Shown: positions 27,641 through 37,716, counted from the first letter of the stretch. The stretch is DNA of 64,000 bases from Sulfuricurvum sp. (GCA_028710885.1 JAQTTG010000001.1:186001-250000); one strand, 5' to 3'. Notes: generated by a model from the letters alone, not told the origin. Program-made: numbers and translations.

Positions 27641-27931
27641 ATGCAAATTGACGAAGCCCTTTTACAACGCTTAGAAAAACTATCATACCTTCAAATTCCC
27701 GAAAATCAACGCAGTGAAATGATCTCTCAACTGAGTGAAATTGTTTCATTTGTTGACAATCTCTCAGAGTTAAATACCGATGGCGTAGATGCTACTTTTG
27801 CTATGTCAGACTCATCAACATTACTTCGAGAAGATAAGGGAATAGTCAATCGCTCTATAAATGATGATATTTTAGCGCATGCTCCCCATTCTCAAGAGCA
27901 TTTTTTTATCGTTCCAAAAATCATTGAGTAA
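27641..27931 (+). CDS. gatC: Aspartyl/glutamyl-tRNA amidotransferase subunit C
   Basis: GatC stabilises the GatCAB complex that converts Glu-tRNA(Gln) and Asp-tRNA(Asn) to the correct forms. The 96-residue length and the pattern are typical: N-terminal helix with Leu-x-Lys-Leu-Ser-Tyr-Leu, then Ile-Val-Ser-Phe-Val-Asp-Asn-Leu, then a central Asp-Gly-Val-Asp and a late Leu-Arg-Glu-Asp. In Campylobacterota gatC is often separate from gatA and gatB, as here. It starts a plus-strand operon with the ArsC-like gene and pilT. Confidence 0.93.
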   Translation: MQIDEALLQRLEKLSYLQIPENQRSEMISQLSEIVSFVDNLSELNTDGVDATFAMSDSSTLLREDKGIVNRSINDDILAHAPHSQEHFFIVPKIIE

Positions 27932-27935
27932 CAGA

Positions 27936-28280
27936 ATGGTTACTCTTTACGGGATTAAAAGTTGTGGAAGTGTACAAAAAGCTATACGTTTTTTAGATAC
28001 ACACAACATTCCTTATACATTCCATGATTTTAAAACTTCTCCTGTTTCACGTGAGAAAATTGAATCATGGCTAAAAAGCACCGATTTATCAATTCTACTC
28101 AATACCAAAGGAACAACTTATAAAAACCTTGGTATTAAGGCTCTTGAATTAGATGAAAATGGAAAAATTGAGTGGATGGGAAACTATAATCTACTCTTAA
28201 AACGCCCTATAATCGAAAATGGAGACACCTTGATAATCGGTTATGATGAATCTCAATACGAAGGAAAATTTCTCTCATGA
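27936..28280 (+). CDS. ArsC/Spx-family thioredoxin-fold protein
   Basis: A 114-residue protein with the Spx/MgsR/YffB pattern. The N-terminal Leu-Tyr-Gly-Ile-Lys-Ser-Cys-Gly-Ser-Val-Gln-Lys-Ala has one catalytic Cys without the second Cys of glutaredoxin, and Lys-Thr-Ser-Pro-Val-Ser and an Asn-Thr-Lys-Gly-Thr segment follow. Relatives are arsenate reductases or redox proteins of unknown function (YffB), so arsenate as substrate is uncertain. The ATG at 27936 is preferred, as the longer reading from 27879 runs back into gatC. It overlaps pilT by 4 bases. Confidence 0.82.
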   Translation: MVTLYGIKSCGSVQKAIRFLDTHNIPYTFHDFKTSPVSREKIESWLKSTDLSILLNTKGTTYKNLGIKALELDENGKIEWMGNYNLLLKRPIIENGDTLIIGYDESQYEGKFLS

Positions 28281-29347
28281 ATGCAGCATTAGATATCCAT
28301 AAACTACTAAAAAGTGTCGTCGCTTACAAAGCTTCTGATTTACACCTCGTCAGCCGTTCTGAACCTCAAATTCGTATTGATGGGCGTTTAGTTGCCCTTA
28401 ATTTACCTGTTTTAAATGGTAAAGACATCGAAGAGATGGGCTATTCACTTCTTACAGAAAAACAAAAAAAGACATTTGAAGAGAATAATGAACTTGACTT
28501 TTCGATTGTCATTCCTGATGTTGGACGATTTCGTGCCAATTACTACAAAACCATGGATGATGTTGCTTGTGCTTTCCGTATCATTCCTGTTACCATCCCT
28601 TCATTGGATGATTTGAATGCAAAACAAGTTTTTAAAGAGATTATCAAACGTGAAAAAGGTCTGATTTTAGTTACCGGTCCTACCGGTAGTGGTAAATCAA
28701 CAACTCTTGCTGCAATGCTTAATGAAATCAACCTTCATGAAGCTCGACATGTCATTACTGTTGAAGATCCGGTAGAGTTTGTCCATACCAATAAAAAAGC
28801 CCTCTTTTCGCATCGTAATATTGGTACGGATACCAAAAGTTTCTCAGCTGCACTCAAATATGCTCTGCGAGAAGACCCTGATGTTATCCTTATTGGGGAG
28901 ATGCGTGACCGTGAAACAATCTCTGCAGCATTAACTGCAGCAGAGACCGGTCACTTGGTTTTCGGGACACTGCATACCAATTCTGCACCGCAAACCATCA
29001 ACCGTATCATTGACGTTTTTTCCGGTGATGAACAGCCACAAGTTCGTGCGCAACTTTCTACCTCTCTAATTGCTGTTATTTCACAAGCACTTTTACCAAA
29101 AATTGGCGGTGGACGTATCGCTGCACAAGAAATTATGATCACAAATCCGGCAATTGCCAATTTAATACGTGAAGATAAAGTACATCAACTCTACTCACAA
29201 ATGCAATTAAATCAAATTGGTACAAATATGACAACCCAAACGCAAGAAATAGTTGAATTCTTACGTAAAAAACTCATTAGTAAAGATGTTGCACTTCAAT
29301 ATTCCAATAAACCAGATGAACTCCTAAGAATCATCGGGTCAATGTAA
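28277..29347 (+). CDS. pilT: Type IV pilus retraction ATPase PilT
   Basis: A 356-residue hexameric secretion-type ATPase. The N-terminal PAS-like domain begins Ala-Ser-Asp-Leu-His-Leu. Walker A Gly-Pro-Thr-Gly-Ser-Gly-Lys-Ser-Thr is near residues 133-141, followed by the Asp box (Val-Glu-Asp-Pro-Val-Glu), Walker B (Val-Ile-Leu-Ile-Gly-Glu-Met-Arg-Asp) and the His box (Gly-His-Leu-Val-Phe-Gly-Thr-Leu-His-Thr). The retraction-type Ala-Ile-Ala-Asn-Leu-Ile-Arg-like motif is present near the C-terminus. PilT depolymerises type IV pili for twitching or DNA uptake. No other pil genes are in the window, so partners lie elsewhere. Confidence 0.93.
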   Translation: MNAALDIHKLLKSVVAYKASDLHLVSRSEPQIRIDGRLVALNLPVLNGKDIEEMGYSLLTEKQKKTFEENNELDFSIVIPDVGRFRANYYKTMDDVACAFRIIPVTIPSLDDLNAKQVFKEIIKREKGLILVTGPTGSGKSTTLAAMLNEINLHEARHVITVEDPVEFVHTNKKALFSHRNIGTDTKSFSAALKYALREDPDVILIGEMRDRETISAALTAAETGHLVFGTLHTNSAPQTINRIIDVFSGDEQPQVRAQLSTSLIAVISQALLPKIGGGRIAAQEIMITNPAIANLIREDKVHQLYSQMQLNQIGTNMTTQTQEIVEFLRKKLISKDVALQYSNKPDELLRIIGSM

Positions 29348-29350
29348 ATA

Positions 29351-29366
29351 TTCCCCGTAAGGGGAA
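29351..29366 (+). terminator. Probable terminator hairpin after pilT
   Basis: TTCCCC and GGGGAA pair across a GTAA tetraloop just after the pilT stop. The T-rich stretch begins about 12 bases later, so termination may be weak. Confidence 0.5.
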
Positions 29367-29436
29367 GATATCTTAAAGTTTTTTCAAAAAATAGCACCTG
29401 CTTTCTTCTTTATAAGAATTCTCTCTTTAATTATCT

Positions 29437-29450
29437 TATAATTTCGTATT
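29437..29450 (+). promoter_or_regulatory. -10 element placed for a leaderless transcript
   Basis: TATAAT occupies 29437-29442 and the ATG of the regulator gene is at 29451, so transcription should start at or within a base or two of the start codon. No Shine-Dalgarno sequence precedes the ATG. Fur-family N-terminal sequence begins immediately, which argues against a later start. Confidence 0.6.
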
Positions 29451-29852
29451 ATGAAACATGAACACATACTCAAGCATCATCAACTTAAAGTAACGCCGCA
29501 AAGAATTGCAATAATAGAGTTAATGCATCACAGGGGTCATATAAGCATAGATGATCTCTATACTGCAATAAAATATAAATTTGCTTCTATATCATTAGCT
29601 ACTCTCTACAAAAACGTTCACACTATGATGGGAGTCAGTCTCATACGAGAGGTTAAAATACCCGGTCATAAATCAAAATATGAGATTGAAAAAGAGACAC
29701 ATGCACATGTAATGTGTAAAGAGTGTGGGGAGCTAAAAGATATCCCGTTTAATGCAGAAACATTGTTAAAAGATACAATGAATATCAGTAAATATGTGGC
29801 AAACGATATCTCGGTTGTTATCTCTGGAATTTGTCCAAATTGTCAACAATAA
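29451..29852 (+). CDS. Fur-family regulator, PerR-like
   Basis: A 133-residue metal-dependent regulator. The winged helix occupies about 1-80 (Leu-Lys-Val-Thr-Pro-Gln-Arg, then Ser-Leu-Ala-Thr-Leu-Tyr-Lys-Asn-Val as recognition helix). The dimerisation domain contains His-Ala-His-Val-Met-Cys-Lys-Glu-Cys-Gly and a C-terminal Cys-Pro-Asn-Cys, the two CxxC pairs of a structural zinc site. It lacks the His-His-Asp-His of Fur and is closer to PerR, which senses peroxide through a metal-bound His. A second family member, the likely true Fur, lies 3 kb downstream. It appears to be monocistronic and leaderless. Confidence 0.82.
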   Translation: MKHEHILKHHQLKVTPQRIAIIELMHHRGHISIDDLYTAIKYKFASISLATLYKNVHTMMGVSLIREVKIPGHKSKYEIEKETHAHVMCKECGELKDIPFNAETLLKDTMNISKYVANDISVVISGICPNCQQ

Positions 29853-29871
29853 ATCCCGCCTAGACGGGATT
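29852..29871. terminator. Bidirectional terminator between the PerR-like gene and DAHP synthase
   Basis: AATCCCG and CGGGATT form a perfect 7-base-pair hairpin with a six-base loop in the short gap between two convergent genes. Confidence 0.65.
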
Positions 29872-29874
29872 AAC

Positions 29875-31221
29875 TCAACGATGAGCTTCTTTAAGAGTAT
29901 CTGCAATCAAAAATGCCAATTCTAGTGACTGATCAGCATTAAGACGTGGATCACAATGGGTGTGATAGCGACTTTTTAAATTTTCTGAAGTGATCTCAAA
30001 TGATCCACCTAAGCATTCCGTGACATTTTTTCCTGTCATTTCCAAATGAACACCACCTGCGTAAGTTCCTTCTGATTTATGGACTTGGAAAAATTGTTTC
30101 ATCTCTTTCAATACAGAATCCAATGGACGGGTTTTATAACCATTGCTGGTGATTGTATTCCCATGCATCGGATCGCAACTCCAAACTACCTTTTTACCCT
30201 CACGTTCAATTGCTCGAATCAATGCAGGCATCCCATCAGCAACTTTATCAGCCCCCATACGAACAATCACATTAAGGCGACCAGCTTCATTATTTGGATT
30301 CAATATATCACATAAGCGAATTAAATCTTCAGGATCCATAGACGGTCCTGCTTTAACACCGATTGGATTATTTATTCCACGCATAAACTCAACATGTGCA
30401 CCATCGAGTTGTCGCGTACGATCCCCAATCCATAACATATGAGAAGAGACATCATACCACTCCCCGGTTAATGAATCTTGTCGAGTAAAAGCCTCTTCAT
30501 AATTTAGCAATAATGCTTCATGTGAGGTATAAAAATCGGTTTCTCTCAAGGTACGATATGTATCAGATGTAATACCGCAAGCTGCCATAAAGCGGAGTGA
30601 ATCATCAATTTGTCGAGAAAGATCATCATATTTTTTGGTCATTTCATTTTGCCCGACAAAACCTAAATTCCATGCATGAACCTGATGTAAATCAGCGAGC
30701 CCGCCTGAAGCAAAAGCACGAAGTAAATTTAACGTTGCCGCCGATTGATTATAGGCCTGAATCATTCGGTTAGGATCAGGTATACGTGCTGTTTCATTGA
30801 ACTCGACACCATTAATAATATCACCGCGATAACTCGGCAAACTAATACCGTCAATCGTCTCCATATCGGATGAACGAGGTTTTGCGAATTGTCCACCGAG
30901 GCGGCCTACTTTCACCACTGGAACACCACCGGCAAAGGTCATCACTACCGCCATCTGCATTATTACTTTAAAAGTATCACGAATATTGTGCGCATGAAAT
31001 TCCGAAAAACTCTCAGCACAATCACCCCCTTGAAGTAAAAATGCCTTTCCTTCACACACATCAGCCAAATTTTTCTTGAGCGTTCGTGCTTCTCCGGCAA
31101 AAACAAGAGGGGGATAATTACGAAGTTGTGATTCGATTTGTTCCAAAGCTACCGCATCAGGATAGGTAGGCTGTTGTTTAATTGGTTTTTCTCTCCAGCT
31201 GGATCGGTTCCACGTACTCAT
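29875..31221 (-). CDS. Class II 3-deoxy-7-phosphoheptulonate synthase
   Basis: Makes DAHP from phosphoenolpyruvate and erythrose 4-phosphate, the entry to the shikimate pathway. The 448-residue length and motifs such as [12 protein letters not shown] (metal-binding Cys), Arg-Gly-Gln/[12 protein letters not shown] and Ser-Cys-Asp-Pro-Met-His-Gly-Asn mark the plant-like class II enzyme, which is unrelated in length to the AroFGH type. The ATG at 31221 has an AGGAG site correctly placed, unlike the ATG at 31239. It is monocistronic. aroE and trpE of the same pathway lie 7-9 kb away. Confidence 0.94.
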   Translation of the reverse strand: MSTWNRSSWREKPIKQQPTYPDAVALEQIESQLRNYPPLVFAGEARTLKKNLADVCEGKAFLLQGGDCAESFSEFHAHNIRDTFKVIMQMAVVMTFAGGVPVVKVGRLGGQFAKPRSSDMETIDGISLPSYRGDIINGVEFNETARIPDPNRMIQAYNQSAATLNLLRAFASGGLADLHQVHAWNLGFVGQNEMTKKYDDLSRQIDDSLRFMAACGITSDTYRTLRETDFYTSHEALLLNYEEAFTRQDSLTGEWYDVSSHMLWIGDRTRQLDGAHVEFMRGINNPIGVKAGPSMDPEDLIRLCDILNPNNEAGRLNVIVRMGADKVADGMPALIRAIEREGKKVVWSCDPMHGNTITSNGYKTRPLDSVLKEMKQFFQVHKSEGTYAGGVHLEMTGKNVTECLGGSFEITSENLKSRYHTHCDPRLNADQSLELAFLIADTLKEAHR

Positions 31222-31419
31222 ATCATCTCCTGTGTGCACAGCACCTTGATTATTAGAGCTAGAATTCTATCCTTTTATCCTAAAAAGCGACTGATTGAAA
31301 GAATCAAAAGTTATCTTTATGTTTGAAAAAGTATAATAGCATTACATTTAGAGAGTTTACTTTTCCTTTTTTTTCCAGTAGAAAAGGTTGTTCTAAACAT
31401 TCGAAACACATAAGGTTAC

Positions 31420-32349
31420 ATGGTGGAAACCAACCAAGACAATCCTTTATTGCTCCATTTTTGCAAAGAGCTCTCTGTCCACATAGAGTCACTTAGCAAG
31501 TCACAAACAACCATAAATCCTGCCGAATTTGCTGAACTTATTGCAACAACAACCCATGAAGTTTTGGAAGCTTTTGCATCAGGAGAGTTTGATTTATTGG
31601 CTTATCGAAACACTATGATTGATGAGTACAAAGAGCTTGCACAAAAAAGTATTGACTCTTATAGTGCCAGTAATAGTACAATTGAAAAAATAACTGAAAA
31701 ACATGCTGAAATACTCGGAGAGTCAACCTCTTTGGCCATGATTGATTTTGGGAAAATAACCGAAAAGTTCAGCGATATTCAAAATCACCTCAGTGATGAA
31801 GTGTCACGCGCTAATGAAATCATTTATAATCTATTAGAACAGGTCAAAGGGTTGGAAATAAAAACCTCTTTAGACCCTCTTACTAAAACATACAACCGCT
31901 ATGCACTTCAAGAGCATTTAAAATCAATTATAGAAAAAGAAACTCTTGATTTTGAAATTTTTGCACTTATGATTGATGTAGATGATTTTAAAATTATTAA
32001 TGATAAATTTGGACATATTGCCGGAGACAAAGTTCTAATCTTTATAGCAAAACTTCTCAAAAAAGCACTACGGGATGGTGATAGGGTTTATCGCTTTGGA
32101 GGGGAAGAGTTTATAATTATCATAAATCGAACGGACTTTGAGGGGGCACGACTCGTAGCAGAACGTCTACTAAATCTTTGCCGTAATAATAAACCGTTAT
32201 TTCAAAATCAACAAATACCTGTTACCCTCAGCATCGGGCTAACAAAAATTACTGAAGGTGATACAGTTGATACCATTATCGATCGATCCGATAAAGCTTT
32301 ATATCGAGCCAAAAAAAATGGTAAAAACCGTCTAGAAATGGAGCTTTAA
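31420..32349 (+). CDS. Diguanylate cyclase (GGDEF domain)
   Basis: A 309-residue cytoplasmic enzyme that should make c-di-GMP. The N-terminal 140 residues are helical and unrecognised, probably a sensing or dimer domain. The GGDEF domain (about 150-309) has the Asp-Val-Asp-Asp-Phe-Lys metal site and an intact active motif Gly-Gly-Glu-Glu-Phe near residue 227. No RxxD inhibitory site is obvious upstream of it. The TAATG overlap with the CvpA gene places it at the head of a run leading to cvpA, fur, lysS and glyA. The product could address the PilZ-like regulator encoded at 18.8 kb. Confidence 0.9.
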   Translation: MVETNQDNPLLLHFCKELSVHIESLSKSQTTINPAEFAELIATTTHEVLEAFASGEFDLLAYRNTMIDEYKELAQKSIDSYSASNSTIEKITEKHAEILGESTSLAMIDFGKITEKFSDIQNHLSDEVSRANEIIYNLLEQVKGLEIKTSLDPLTKTYNRYALQEHLKSIIEKETLDFEIFALMIDVDDFKIINDKFGHIAGDKVLIFIAKLLKKALRDGDRVYRFGGEEFIIIINRTDFEGARLVAERLLNLCRNNKPLFQNQQIPVTLSIGLTKITEGDTVDTIIDRSDKALYRAKKNGKNRLEMEL

Positions 32350-32942
32350 TGGATATGAATTATTTTGACGTCGCCGTAGGATCAATCATTTTGCTGCTAG
32401 GGCTAAAAGGGTTGTTAAACGGTTTTTCAAAAGAAGTTTTTGGTATGGTCGGAATTGTAGGAGGAGTCTATGTAGCTTCTCATATTGGAGGATATATCGG
32501 TAAGTTTTTAAGTGAAAATCTCTTTCATTTCGAAACACCGACAGCCATCAATTTGGTTGGATTTGTTTTCGCTCTCGGAATTTTTTGGTTGTTAATGGTA
32601 AGTCTTGGTGCCGGGTTTAAAAAGTTAAGTTCGCTCAGTGGTTTAGGACCTGTAGATAGAGTATTAGGGTTCATTGTCGGAAGCAGTAAGTTTTTCTTTA
32701 TCCTTTCCATAATTGTTTATGCACTCTTTAGCGTCACAGCAATACGTGAAAATTTTGGAGACAAAGTTGAAAGCAGTATTTTTTTCAAACCGATGTTGGC
32801 AACCGGAGATTTTATTCTACATATCGAAACGGATGATATGAAAGCATTTATTAGCGATAAAAATGAAACACAAGATGACAGTACAGTTCAAATAAATCAA
32901 GATAAAAACAACAACAGCTCTCACTTGAAAAAGGAGAAATAA
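32349..32942 (+). CDS. cvpA: CvpA-family membrane protein
   Basis: A 197-residue protein with four hydrophobic segments in the first 130 residues and the CvpA pattern (Phe-Asp-Val ... Leu-Leu-Gly-Leu-Lys-Gly-Leu-Leu-Asn-Gly-Phe, then Gly-Pro-Val-Asp-Arg-Val-Leu-Gly). The family is named for colicin V production and is linked to envelope integrity; the molecular role is unsettled. The tail is hydrophilic, rich in Asp, Gln and Asn. The start overlaps the stop of the cyclase gene by one base, and a second ATG is at 32355. It is followed four bases later by fur. Confidence 0.86.
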   Translation: MDMNYFDVAVGSIILLLGLKGLLNGFSKEVFGMVGIVGGVYVASHIGGYIGKFLSENLFHFETPTAINLVGFVFALGIFWLLMVSLGAGFKKLSSLSGLGPVDRVLGFIVGSSKFFFILSIIVYALFSVTAIRENFGDKVESSIFFKPMLATGDFILHIETDDMKAFISDKNETQDDSTVQINQDKNNNSSHLKKEK

Positions 32943-32945
32943 TTT

Positions 32946-33428
32946 ATGAATACTTATACTGATTTTACCGAGAGAACAGTAGAATACAATAAATTATTAA
33001 GCGATTTTAAACAGCTTTTAAAAATCAATGGTTTGAAATTCACCATTCAGCGCGAAGTCATATTAGAAATGCTTTACAATTCAGATGAGCATCTTACTCC
33101 TGAAGCACTTCACCATTTAATTCAAGAAAAACATCCTGAACTAGGGACAGGTATTGCAACAGTCTATCGAACATTATCTCTTTTAGAAGACTCAGAGATG
33201 GTTACTTCACTCTCTTTTGGTGCTCAAGGTAAAAAATATGAACTTGGTGCGAAAGATCATCATGACCATATTATCTGCACTACATGCGGTAGCATTACCG
33301 AATTTGTTGATGAAGCGCTTGAACAACGGCAAAAAATGATTACTCAAGAACTTGGATTTGTAATGCAAGACCATTCAATGCAGATTTATGGTGTTTGTAA
33401 AAATTGCCAAGATCAAACTAAAAAATAA
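32946..33428 (+). CDS. fur: Ferric uptake regulator Fur
   Basis: A 160-residue iron-responsive repressor. The winged helix includes Phe-Thr-Ile-Gln-Arg-Glu-Val-Ile-Leu and the recognition segment Gly-Ile-Ala-Thr-Val-Tyr-Arg-Thr-Leu. The metal sites show [11 protein letters not shown] and a C-terminal Cys-Lys-Asn-Cys. An N-terminal extension of about 25 residues before the winged helix is typical of Campylobacterota Fur, which can also bind DNA in the apo form. A GGAG site precedes the ATG. The position before lysS matches the order known in Campylobacter. Confidence 0.93.
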   Translation: MNTYTDFTERTVEYNKLLSDFKQLLKINGLKFTIQREVILEMLYNSDEHLTPEALHHLIQEKHPELGTGIATVYRTLSLLEDSEMVTSLSFGAQGKKYELGAKDHHDHIICTTCGSITEFVDEALEQRQKMITQELGFVMQDHSMQIYGVCKNCQDQTKK

Positions 33429-33450
33429 ATATTTCAAGAAAGGAAAAACA

Positions 33451-34968
33451 TTGGCATTCGAAAACCAATATGTACAACAACGAATCGAAAAAGCTGAGGC
33501 ACTTAGAGCACTCGGTATTGATCCGTATGCAAATAATTCATACCGAAATACAACCATAGAAAAATTTCATAATGTAAATTCTGATTTATTCAAAACCGAA
33601 GAAAAACGAGATGAACATCGTCATTACACCGTAGCCGGAAGAATCAAACTTTACCGATTAATGGGAAAAGCAAGCTTTTTAAAAATTGAAGATGAGAGCG
33701 GAATGCTTCAAATTTACGTTGCGCGTGATAATTTACCTGAGAACTTTTACAATGACGTCTTTAAAAAGTTAATAGAAGTAGGTGATATCATCGAAGTGAG
33801 CGGTTATCCATTCATCACCCAACACGGTGAGCTCTCACTTCATGCAGATAAACTAACCTTGCTTACCAAAGCAATCTCTCCACTTCCTGAAAAATTTCAT
33901 GGTATACAAGACAAAGAGATGCGTTACCGCCAACGCTATCTCGATTTAATCATGAATTCCGAAGTGCGTAAAACGTTTCATATCCGTTCGCGAGTAATCA
34001 GCCTTACCCGCCGATTTTTCGAGGATAAAGGGTTTCTTGAAGTCGAAACACCAATGATGCATCCAATTGCCGGAGGTGCCAACGCCAAGCCGTTCGTCAC
34101 CCATCACAATGCGCTGGGTATCGACCGCTATTTGCGAATTGCACCGGAACTGTATCTCAAACGGCTCATCGTCGGTGGATTCGAAGCAGTATTTGAGATC
34201 AACCGTAACTTCCGTAATGAGGGGATGGACGCAACGCATAATCCTGAGTTTACCTCAATCGAGTTTTACTGGGCATTCAAAACCTATAAAGATCTCATTA
34301 CCCTTACCAAAGAATATTTTGAATATTTATTTGATCATCTTAATCTTCCTAAACGTTTACCCTATGGAGAGTTTGAAGTTGATTTTGACCAATTCACCGA
34401 AATTGAACTGATTAAAAGTCTCAGTGAAATCGGCGGAGTGCCTGAGGAGATTGTTAACGACAAAGAAGCCATCTTGGCATTTTTGAAATCGAAAAATCTT
34501 GAAGCCAATGCAGCAATGAATCTTGGTCAGCTTCAAGGTGAACTTTTTGATGAATTTGTCGAAGCTAAACTGATTAACCCGACCTTTATCACCCATTATC
34601 CGGTTGAGATTTCTCCTCTTGCTCGTAGAAGTGATGATCGTCCAGAACTTACCGACCGATTTGAACTTTTCATTGCCGGACGAGAAATCGCCAATGCATT
34701 CAGTGAACTTAATGACCCGGTTGATCAGCTAGGACGATTTGAAGGTCAAATGGCAGCAAAAGACTCAGGAGATGATGAAGCCCATGAGATGGACGAAGAT
34801 TTTGTAACGGCTCTCTCGTATGGGATGGCACCAACAGCAGGTCAAGGGATCGGAATTGATCGTCTCGTCATGATGTTAACCAATCAACATTCGATTCGGG
34901 ATGTATTGCTATTTCCTGCAATGAAACCGATTCAAAACAACCAAATCAACCACGGAGAAGAAGAATGA
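33451..34968 (+). CDS. lysS: Lysyl-tRNA synthetase, class II
   Basis: Charges tRNA-Lys. The N-terminal OB-fold anticodon-binding domain (about 55-140) has Val-Ala-Gly-Arg-Ile and Gly-Lys-Ala-Ser-Phe. The catalytic core shows class II motif 1 (Phe-Leu-Glu-Val-Glu-Thr-Pro-Met-Met), motif 2 ([14 protein letters not shown]) and motif 3 (Gly-Ile-Gly-Ile-Asp-Arg-Leu). The start is taken as TTG at 33451, since AAGAAAGG (33437-33444) lies before it and Lys-RS similarity begins there; the upstream ATG at 33388 is inside fur. The product is 505 residues, and it overlaps glyA by 4 bases. Confidence 0.95.
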   Translation: MAFENQYVQQRIEKAEALRALGIDPYANNSYRNTTIEKFHNVNSDLFKTEEKRDEHRHYTVAGRIKLYRLMGKASFLKIEDESGMLQIYVARDNLPENFYNDVFKKLIEVGDIIEVSGYPFITQHGELSLHADKLTLLTKAISPLPEKFHGIQDKEMRYRQRYLDLIMNSEVRKTFHIRSRVISLTRRFFEDKGFLEVETPMMHPIAGGANAKPFVTHHNALGIDRYLRIAPELYLKRLIVGGFEAVFEINRNFRNEGMDATHNPEFTSIEFYWAFKTYKDLITLTKEYFEYLFDHLNLPKRLPYGEFEVDFDQFTEIELIKSLSEIGGVPEEIVNDKEAILAFLKSKNLEANAAMNLGQLQGELFDEFVEAKLINPTFITHYPVEISPLARRSDDRPELTDRFELFIAGREIANAFSELNDPVDQLGRFEGQMAAKDSGDDEAHEMDEDFVTALSYGMAPTAGQGIGIDRLVMMLTNQHSIRDVLLFPAMKPIQNNQINHGEEE

Positions 34969-36212
34969 GTTTCCTCAAAGAATTCGATAACGAAATTTAC
35001 ACCCTATGTGAGCAAGAGCTCGAACGACAAACTGACCATTTAGAGATGATCGCATCTGAAAATTTTACGTTGCCTGCAGTTATGGAAGCAATGGGTTCTG
35101 TTTTTACCAACAAATACGCGGAAGGATACCCTGCGAAACGTTACTACGGCGGATGCGAATTTGCAGATGGCGTTGAGCAACTAGCGATTGACCGTGCATG
35201 TGAATTATTCGGATGTAACTATGCCAACGTACAACCCCATTCAGGTTCTTCGGCAAACGGCGCAGTTTATGCTGCATTGCTTCAAGCAGGAGATAAACTA
35301 CTCGGTATGGATCTCAGCCACGGCGGTCACTTGACACACGGATCAAAAGTGAGCTTTTCGGGTAAAAATTACCACAGCTTTTCGTACGGTGTCGAACTTG
35401 ATGGTCGTATCAACTATGAACGTGTCATGGACATCGCTAAAATCGTACAACCGAAAATAATCGTCTGCGGCGCTTCAGCTTATGCGCGTGAAATCGATTT
35501 CAAAAAATTCCGTGAGATAGCTGATGCGGTTGGAGCAATCTTGTTTGCTGACATTGCACACATAGCAGGACTTGTCTGTGCCGGCGAGCACCCAAGCCCG
35601 TTCCCGTACGCGGACGTTGTAACTACAACTACCCATAAAACCCTTGCAGGACCTCGCGGTGGTATGATCATGACAAATGATGAAGAGATCGCTAAAAAAA
35701 TCAATTCCGCAATCTTCCCTGCATTGCAAGGGGGACCATTGGTACACGTCATCGCAGCCAAAGCGGTCGGTTTCAAATACAACCTCTCTGCGGAGTGGAA
35801 AGTCTATGCAAAGCAAGTCAAAGCAAATGCTGCCGTACTCGCTGATGTATTGATGAAACGTGGCTACGATATCGTCAGTGGCGGAACTGACAATCACCTT
35901 ATTTTAGTCTCATTTTTGAATAAACCATTTAGTGGAAAAGAAGCCGATGCTGCACTAGGCCGTGCCGGGATCACTGTTAATAAAAATACCGTTCCTGGTG
36001 AGACACGTTCACCATTCGTAACATCAGGTGTCCGTATTGGAAGCCCTGCTTTGACATCACGCGGAATGAAAGAAAAAGAATTCGACATCATCGCAAATAA
36101 AATTGCAGATGTACTTGACGACATTGAGAATATTGAAAAACAAGCTGTCATCAAAGAAGAGCTACAAGCATTGGCTCGCGGATTTATCATCTACAAACAA
36201 TCAACTTATTAA
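34965..36212 (+). CDS. glyA: Serine hydroxymethyltransferase
   Basis: A PLP enzyme interconverting serine and glycine with tetrahydrofolate. Its length of 415 is normal. The PLP lysine lies in [14 protein letters not shown] near residue 226. Other clear motifs are Ser-Glu-Asn-Phe-Thr-Leu-Pro and [13 protein letters not shown]. The ATGA overlap with lysS shows the operon continues, and a DUF1882 gene follows after 20 bases. Confidence 0.97.
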   Translation: MSFLKEFDNEIYTLCEQELERQTDHLEMIASENFTLPAVMEAMGSVFTNKYAEGYPAKRYYGGCEFADGVEQLAIDRACELFGCNYANVQPHSGSSANGAVYAALLQAGDKLLGMDLSHGGHLTHGSKVSFSGKNYHSFSYGVELDGRINYERVMDIAKIVQPKIIVCGASAYAREIDFKKFREIADAVGAILFADIAHIAGLVCAGEHPSPFPYADVVTTTTHKTLAGPRGGMIMTNDEEIAKKINSAIFPALQGGPLVHVIAAKAVGFKYNLSAEWKVYAKQVKANAAVLADVLMKRGYDIVSGGTDNHLILVSFLNKPFSGKEADAALGRAGITVNKNTVPGETRSPFVTSGVRIGSPALTSRGMKEKEFDIIANKIADVLDDIENIEKQAVIKEELQALARGFIIYKQSTY

Positions 36213-36232
36213 TTAAAAAAGGAATTTGCCCT

Positions 36233-36775
36233 ATGACTTCGATGGATATGAAACTGATTAAAATGATTTCAGATCACTATTGGCTCAAACATGATAGTGT
36301 CGTCAATAAAATCGACTACAAAGGGCGTACATTTTTTAATAAATATGAAAAAATTGATAAAACATTGACTCAAGCGATTATTGATCAACATCTAAAAAAA
36401 CAGATCACGGTTGCCCATTCATTAATTAACCAATTTAATAAAGTAGAAAATATCGTAATCGACTATAATGGTACTGATCCTCAACGCTTTTATCATAAAA
36501 CACAACTCCTTCTTCGAGAAGAGGGATTTATTAATTTTACCGCTTTTGAAACCAAAACACCTGGTCATTTGCACGTTTATATCCATAAAGGGCATACAAC
36601 TTTACAAGAGGCTGATCAACTGGGTAAAATGATTTCCATGAAACTGGCTGCAAAACAACCAAAGCAGTGGCGTATGTTCCCTGCATTGGATCTGCCGTTG
36701 GAATATAACATTCTCAATCTTCCCTACGAAGTTTACGCAAAAGAGCGTGGTGCTTCGTGGTCGAAACATATGTAA
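36233..36775 (+). CDS. DUF1882-type conserved Campylobacterota protein
   Basis: A 180-residue soluble protein. Its place between glyA and a SPOR-domain gene is the same as in Campylobacter, where the gene belongs to the uncharacterised DUF1882 family. The N-terminal half is helical and basic. The centre has Phe-Glu-Thr-Lys-Thr-Pro-Gly-His-Leu-His-Val-Tyr-Ile, a conserved-looking beta segment that could be an active or binding site. No function is known. The start could also be ATG at 36242. Strong synteny with translation and envelope genes hints at a housekeeping role. Confidence 0.78.
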   Translation: MTSMDMKLIKMISDHYWLKHDSVVNKIDYKGRTFFNKYEKIDKTLTQAIIDQHLKKQITVAHSLINQFNKVENIVIDYNGTDPQRFYHKTQLLLREEGFINFTAFETKTPGHLHVYIHKGHTTLQEADQLGKMISMKLAAKQPKQWRMFPALDLPLEYNILNLPYEVYAKERGASWSKHM

Positions 36776-36815
36776 TACGACGCGCTTGATAACTTATACC
36801 TAAGGAACAGGAAAA

Positions 36816-37715
36816 ATGGAAGAAAAAAACGAACTTAATGACATCATACTTAATAAAGGCGGGTCAGGGTCAAACGGGAAAAAAATGCTCCTGGCAATCG
36901 CAACTCTAACACTTATTCTTATTATCGTATTGGTAATAATGAATTCGCTTAAAAGCCAAAGTGATGAAAAAGCACCGCATGCTGTCGTCCCTCCTACACC
37001 AAGTGCACCGACAGAAGTAATTGATGATCCATTATTTGAACCGGTTGAAGTGATTCAAGAAGGCGGCAACCAAACTAAAACTGAAGATTTAGGAAAGATT
37101 GCAGAAAAAATAAAACAAGAATCATTCCAAAATACTCCTGTCCAAGAGAATACAGTTCAACCTGCTCCAGTTCCTGTTCAACCAGTTGTTCCTGCTGCTC
37201 AGCCAAAACCGGTTGTTAAAACTGCTCCAGCAGTAGTTACTGTTCCAAAAGTTGAACCTAAACCTGTTCCTGTTCCAGCAGCCGTCAAAACTCAAGCTCC
37301 TTCAAAAATCACCCAAACAGTAATAACTCCTACAATTAAAACTGTCAAAAGTGAGCCGAAAAAAATAGTTGCAGCCGCGACAGCAACTGAAAAACAAGCT
37401 GTCACAACTCCTAAAAAAACAGTTGAAAAACCGGTAGAAAAAGCACCTATAAAAGCAACTGAAACACCAAAAGTGGTTGCAAAAGCATCTGATGGATCAG
37501 GAACATATTTTATTCAGGTCGGTTCATTTGCAAAACAACCAAATCAATCCCTGATAGATCGTTTAAATGCCAGTGGATTAAAATATAGCACCGTTCCAAG
37601 TGGAAACGTAACAAAAGTCCTTGTCGGGCCGTTCCAAGGTGAAAAAGCTGCACACGAACAACTTGGTAACGTTCGTAAGAATATTCAGGCTGATGCATTT
37701 CCGGTAAAGGGATAA
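36816..37715 (+). CDS. SPOR-domain cell-envelope protein
   Basis: A 299-residue protein with a short cytoplasmic tail, one membrane helix (about 26-43), a long Pro/Val/Lys/Ala-rich linker (about 50-225) and a C-terminal SPOR domain (about 228-299) beginning Gly-Thr-Tyr-Phe-Ile-Gln-Val-Gly-Ser-Phe. SPOR domains bind peptidoglycan stripped of stem peptides at division sites. The linker would span the periplasm. An AAGGAACAGG ribosome site precedes the ATG. The gene is part of the glyA-DUF1882-SPOR-trpE-aroE run. Confidence 0.88.
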   Translation: MEEKNELNDIILNKGGSGSNGKKMLLAIATLTLILIIVLVIMNSLKSQSDEKAPHAVVPPTPSAPTEVIDDPLFEPVEVIQEGGNQTKTEDLGKIAEKIKQESFQNTPVQENTVQPAPVPVQPVVPAAQPKPVVKTAPAVVTVPKVEPKPVPVPAAVKTQAPSKITQTVITPTIKTVKSEPKKIVAAATATEKQAVTTPKKTVEKPVEKAPIKATETPKVVAKASDGSGTYFIQVGSFAKQPNQSLIDRLNASGLKYSTVPSGNVTKVLVGPFQGEKAAHEQLGNVRKNIQADAFPVKG

Positions 37716-37716
37716 T

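Noticed and set aside
37141-37480. Proline/valine-rich repeat in the SPOR gene as a DNA repeat
   Set aside because: The repeats are irregular low-complexity linker codons, normal for SPOR proteins.
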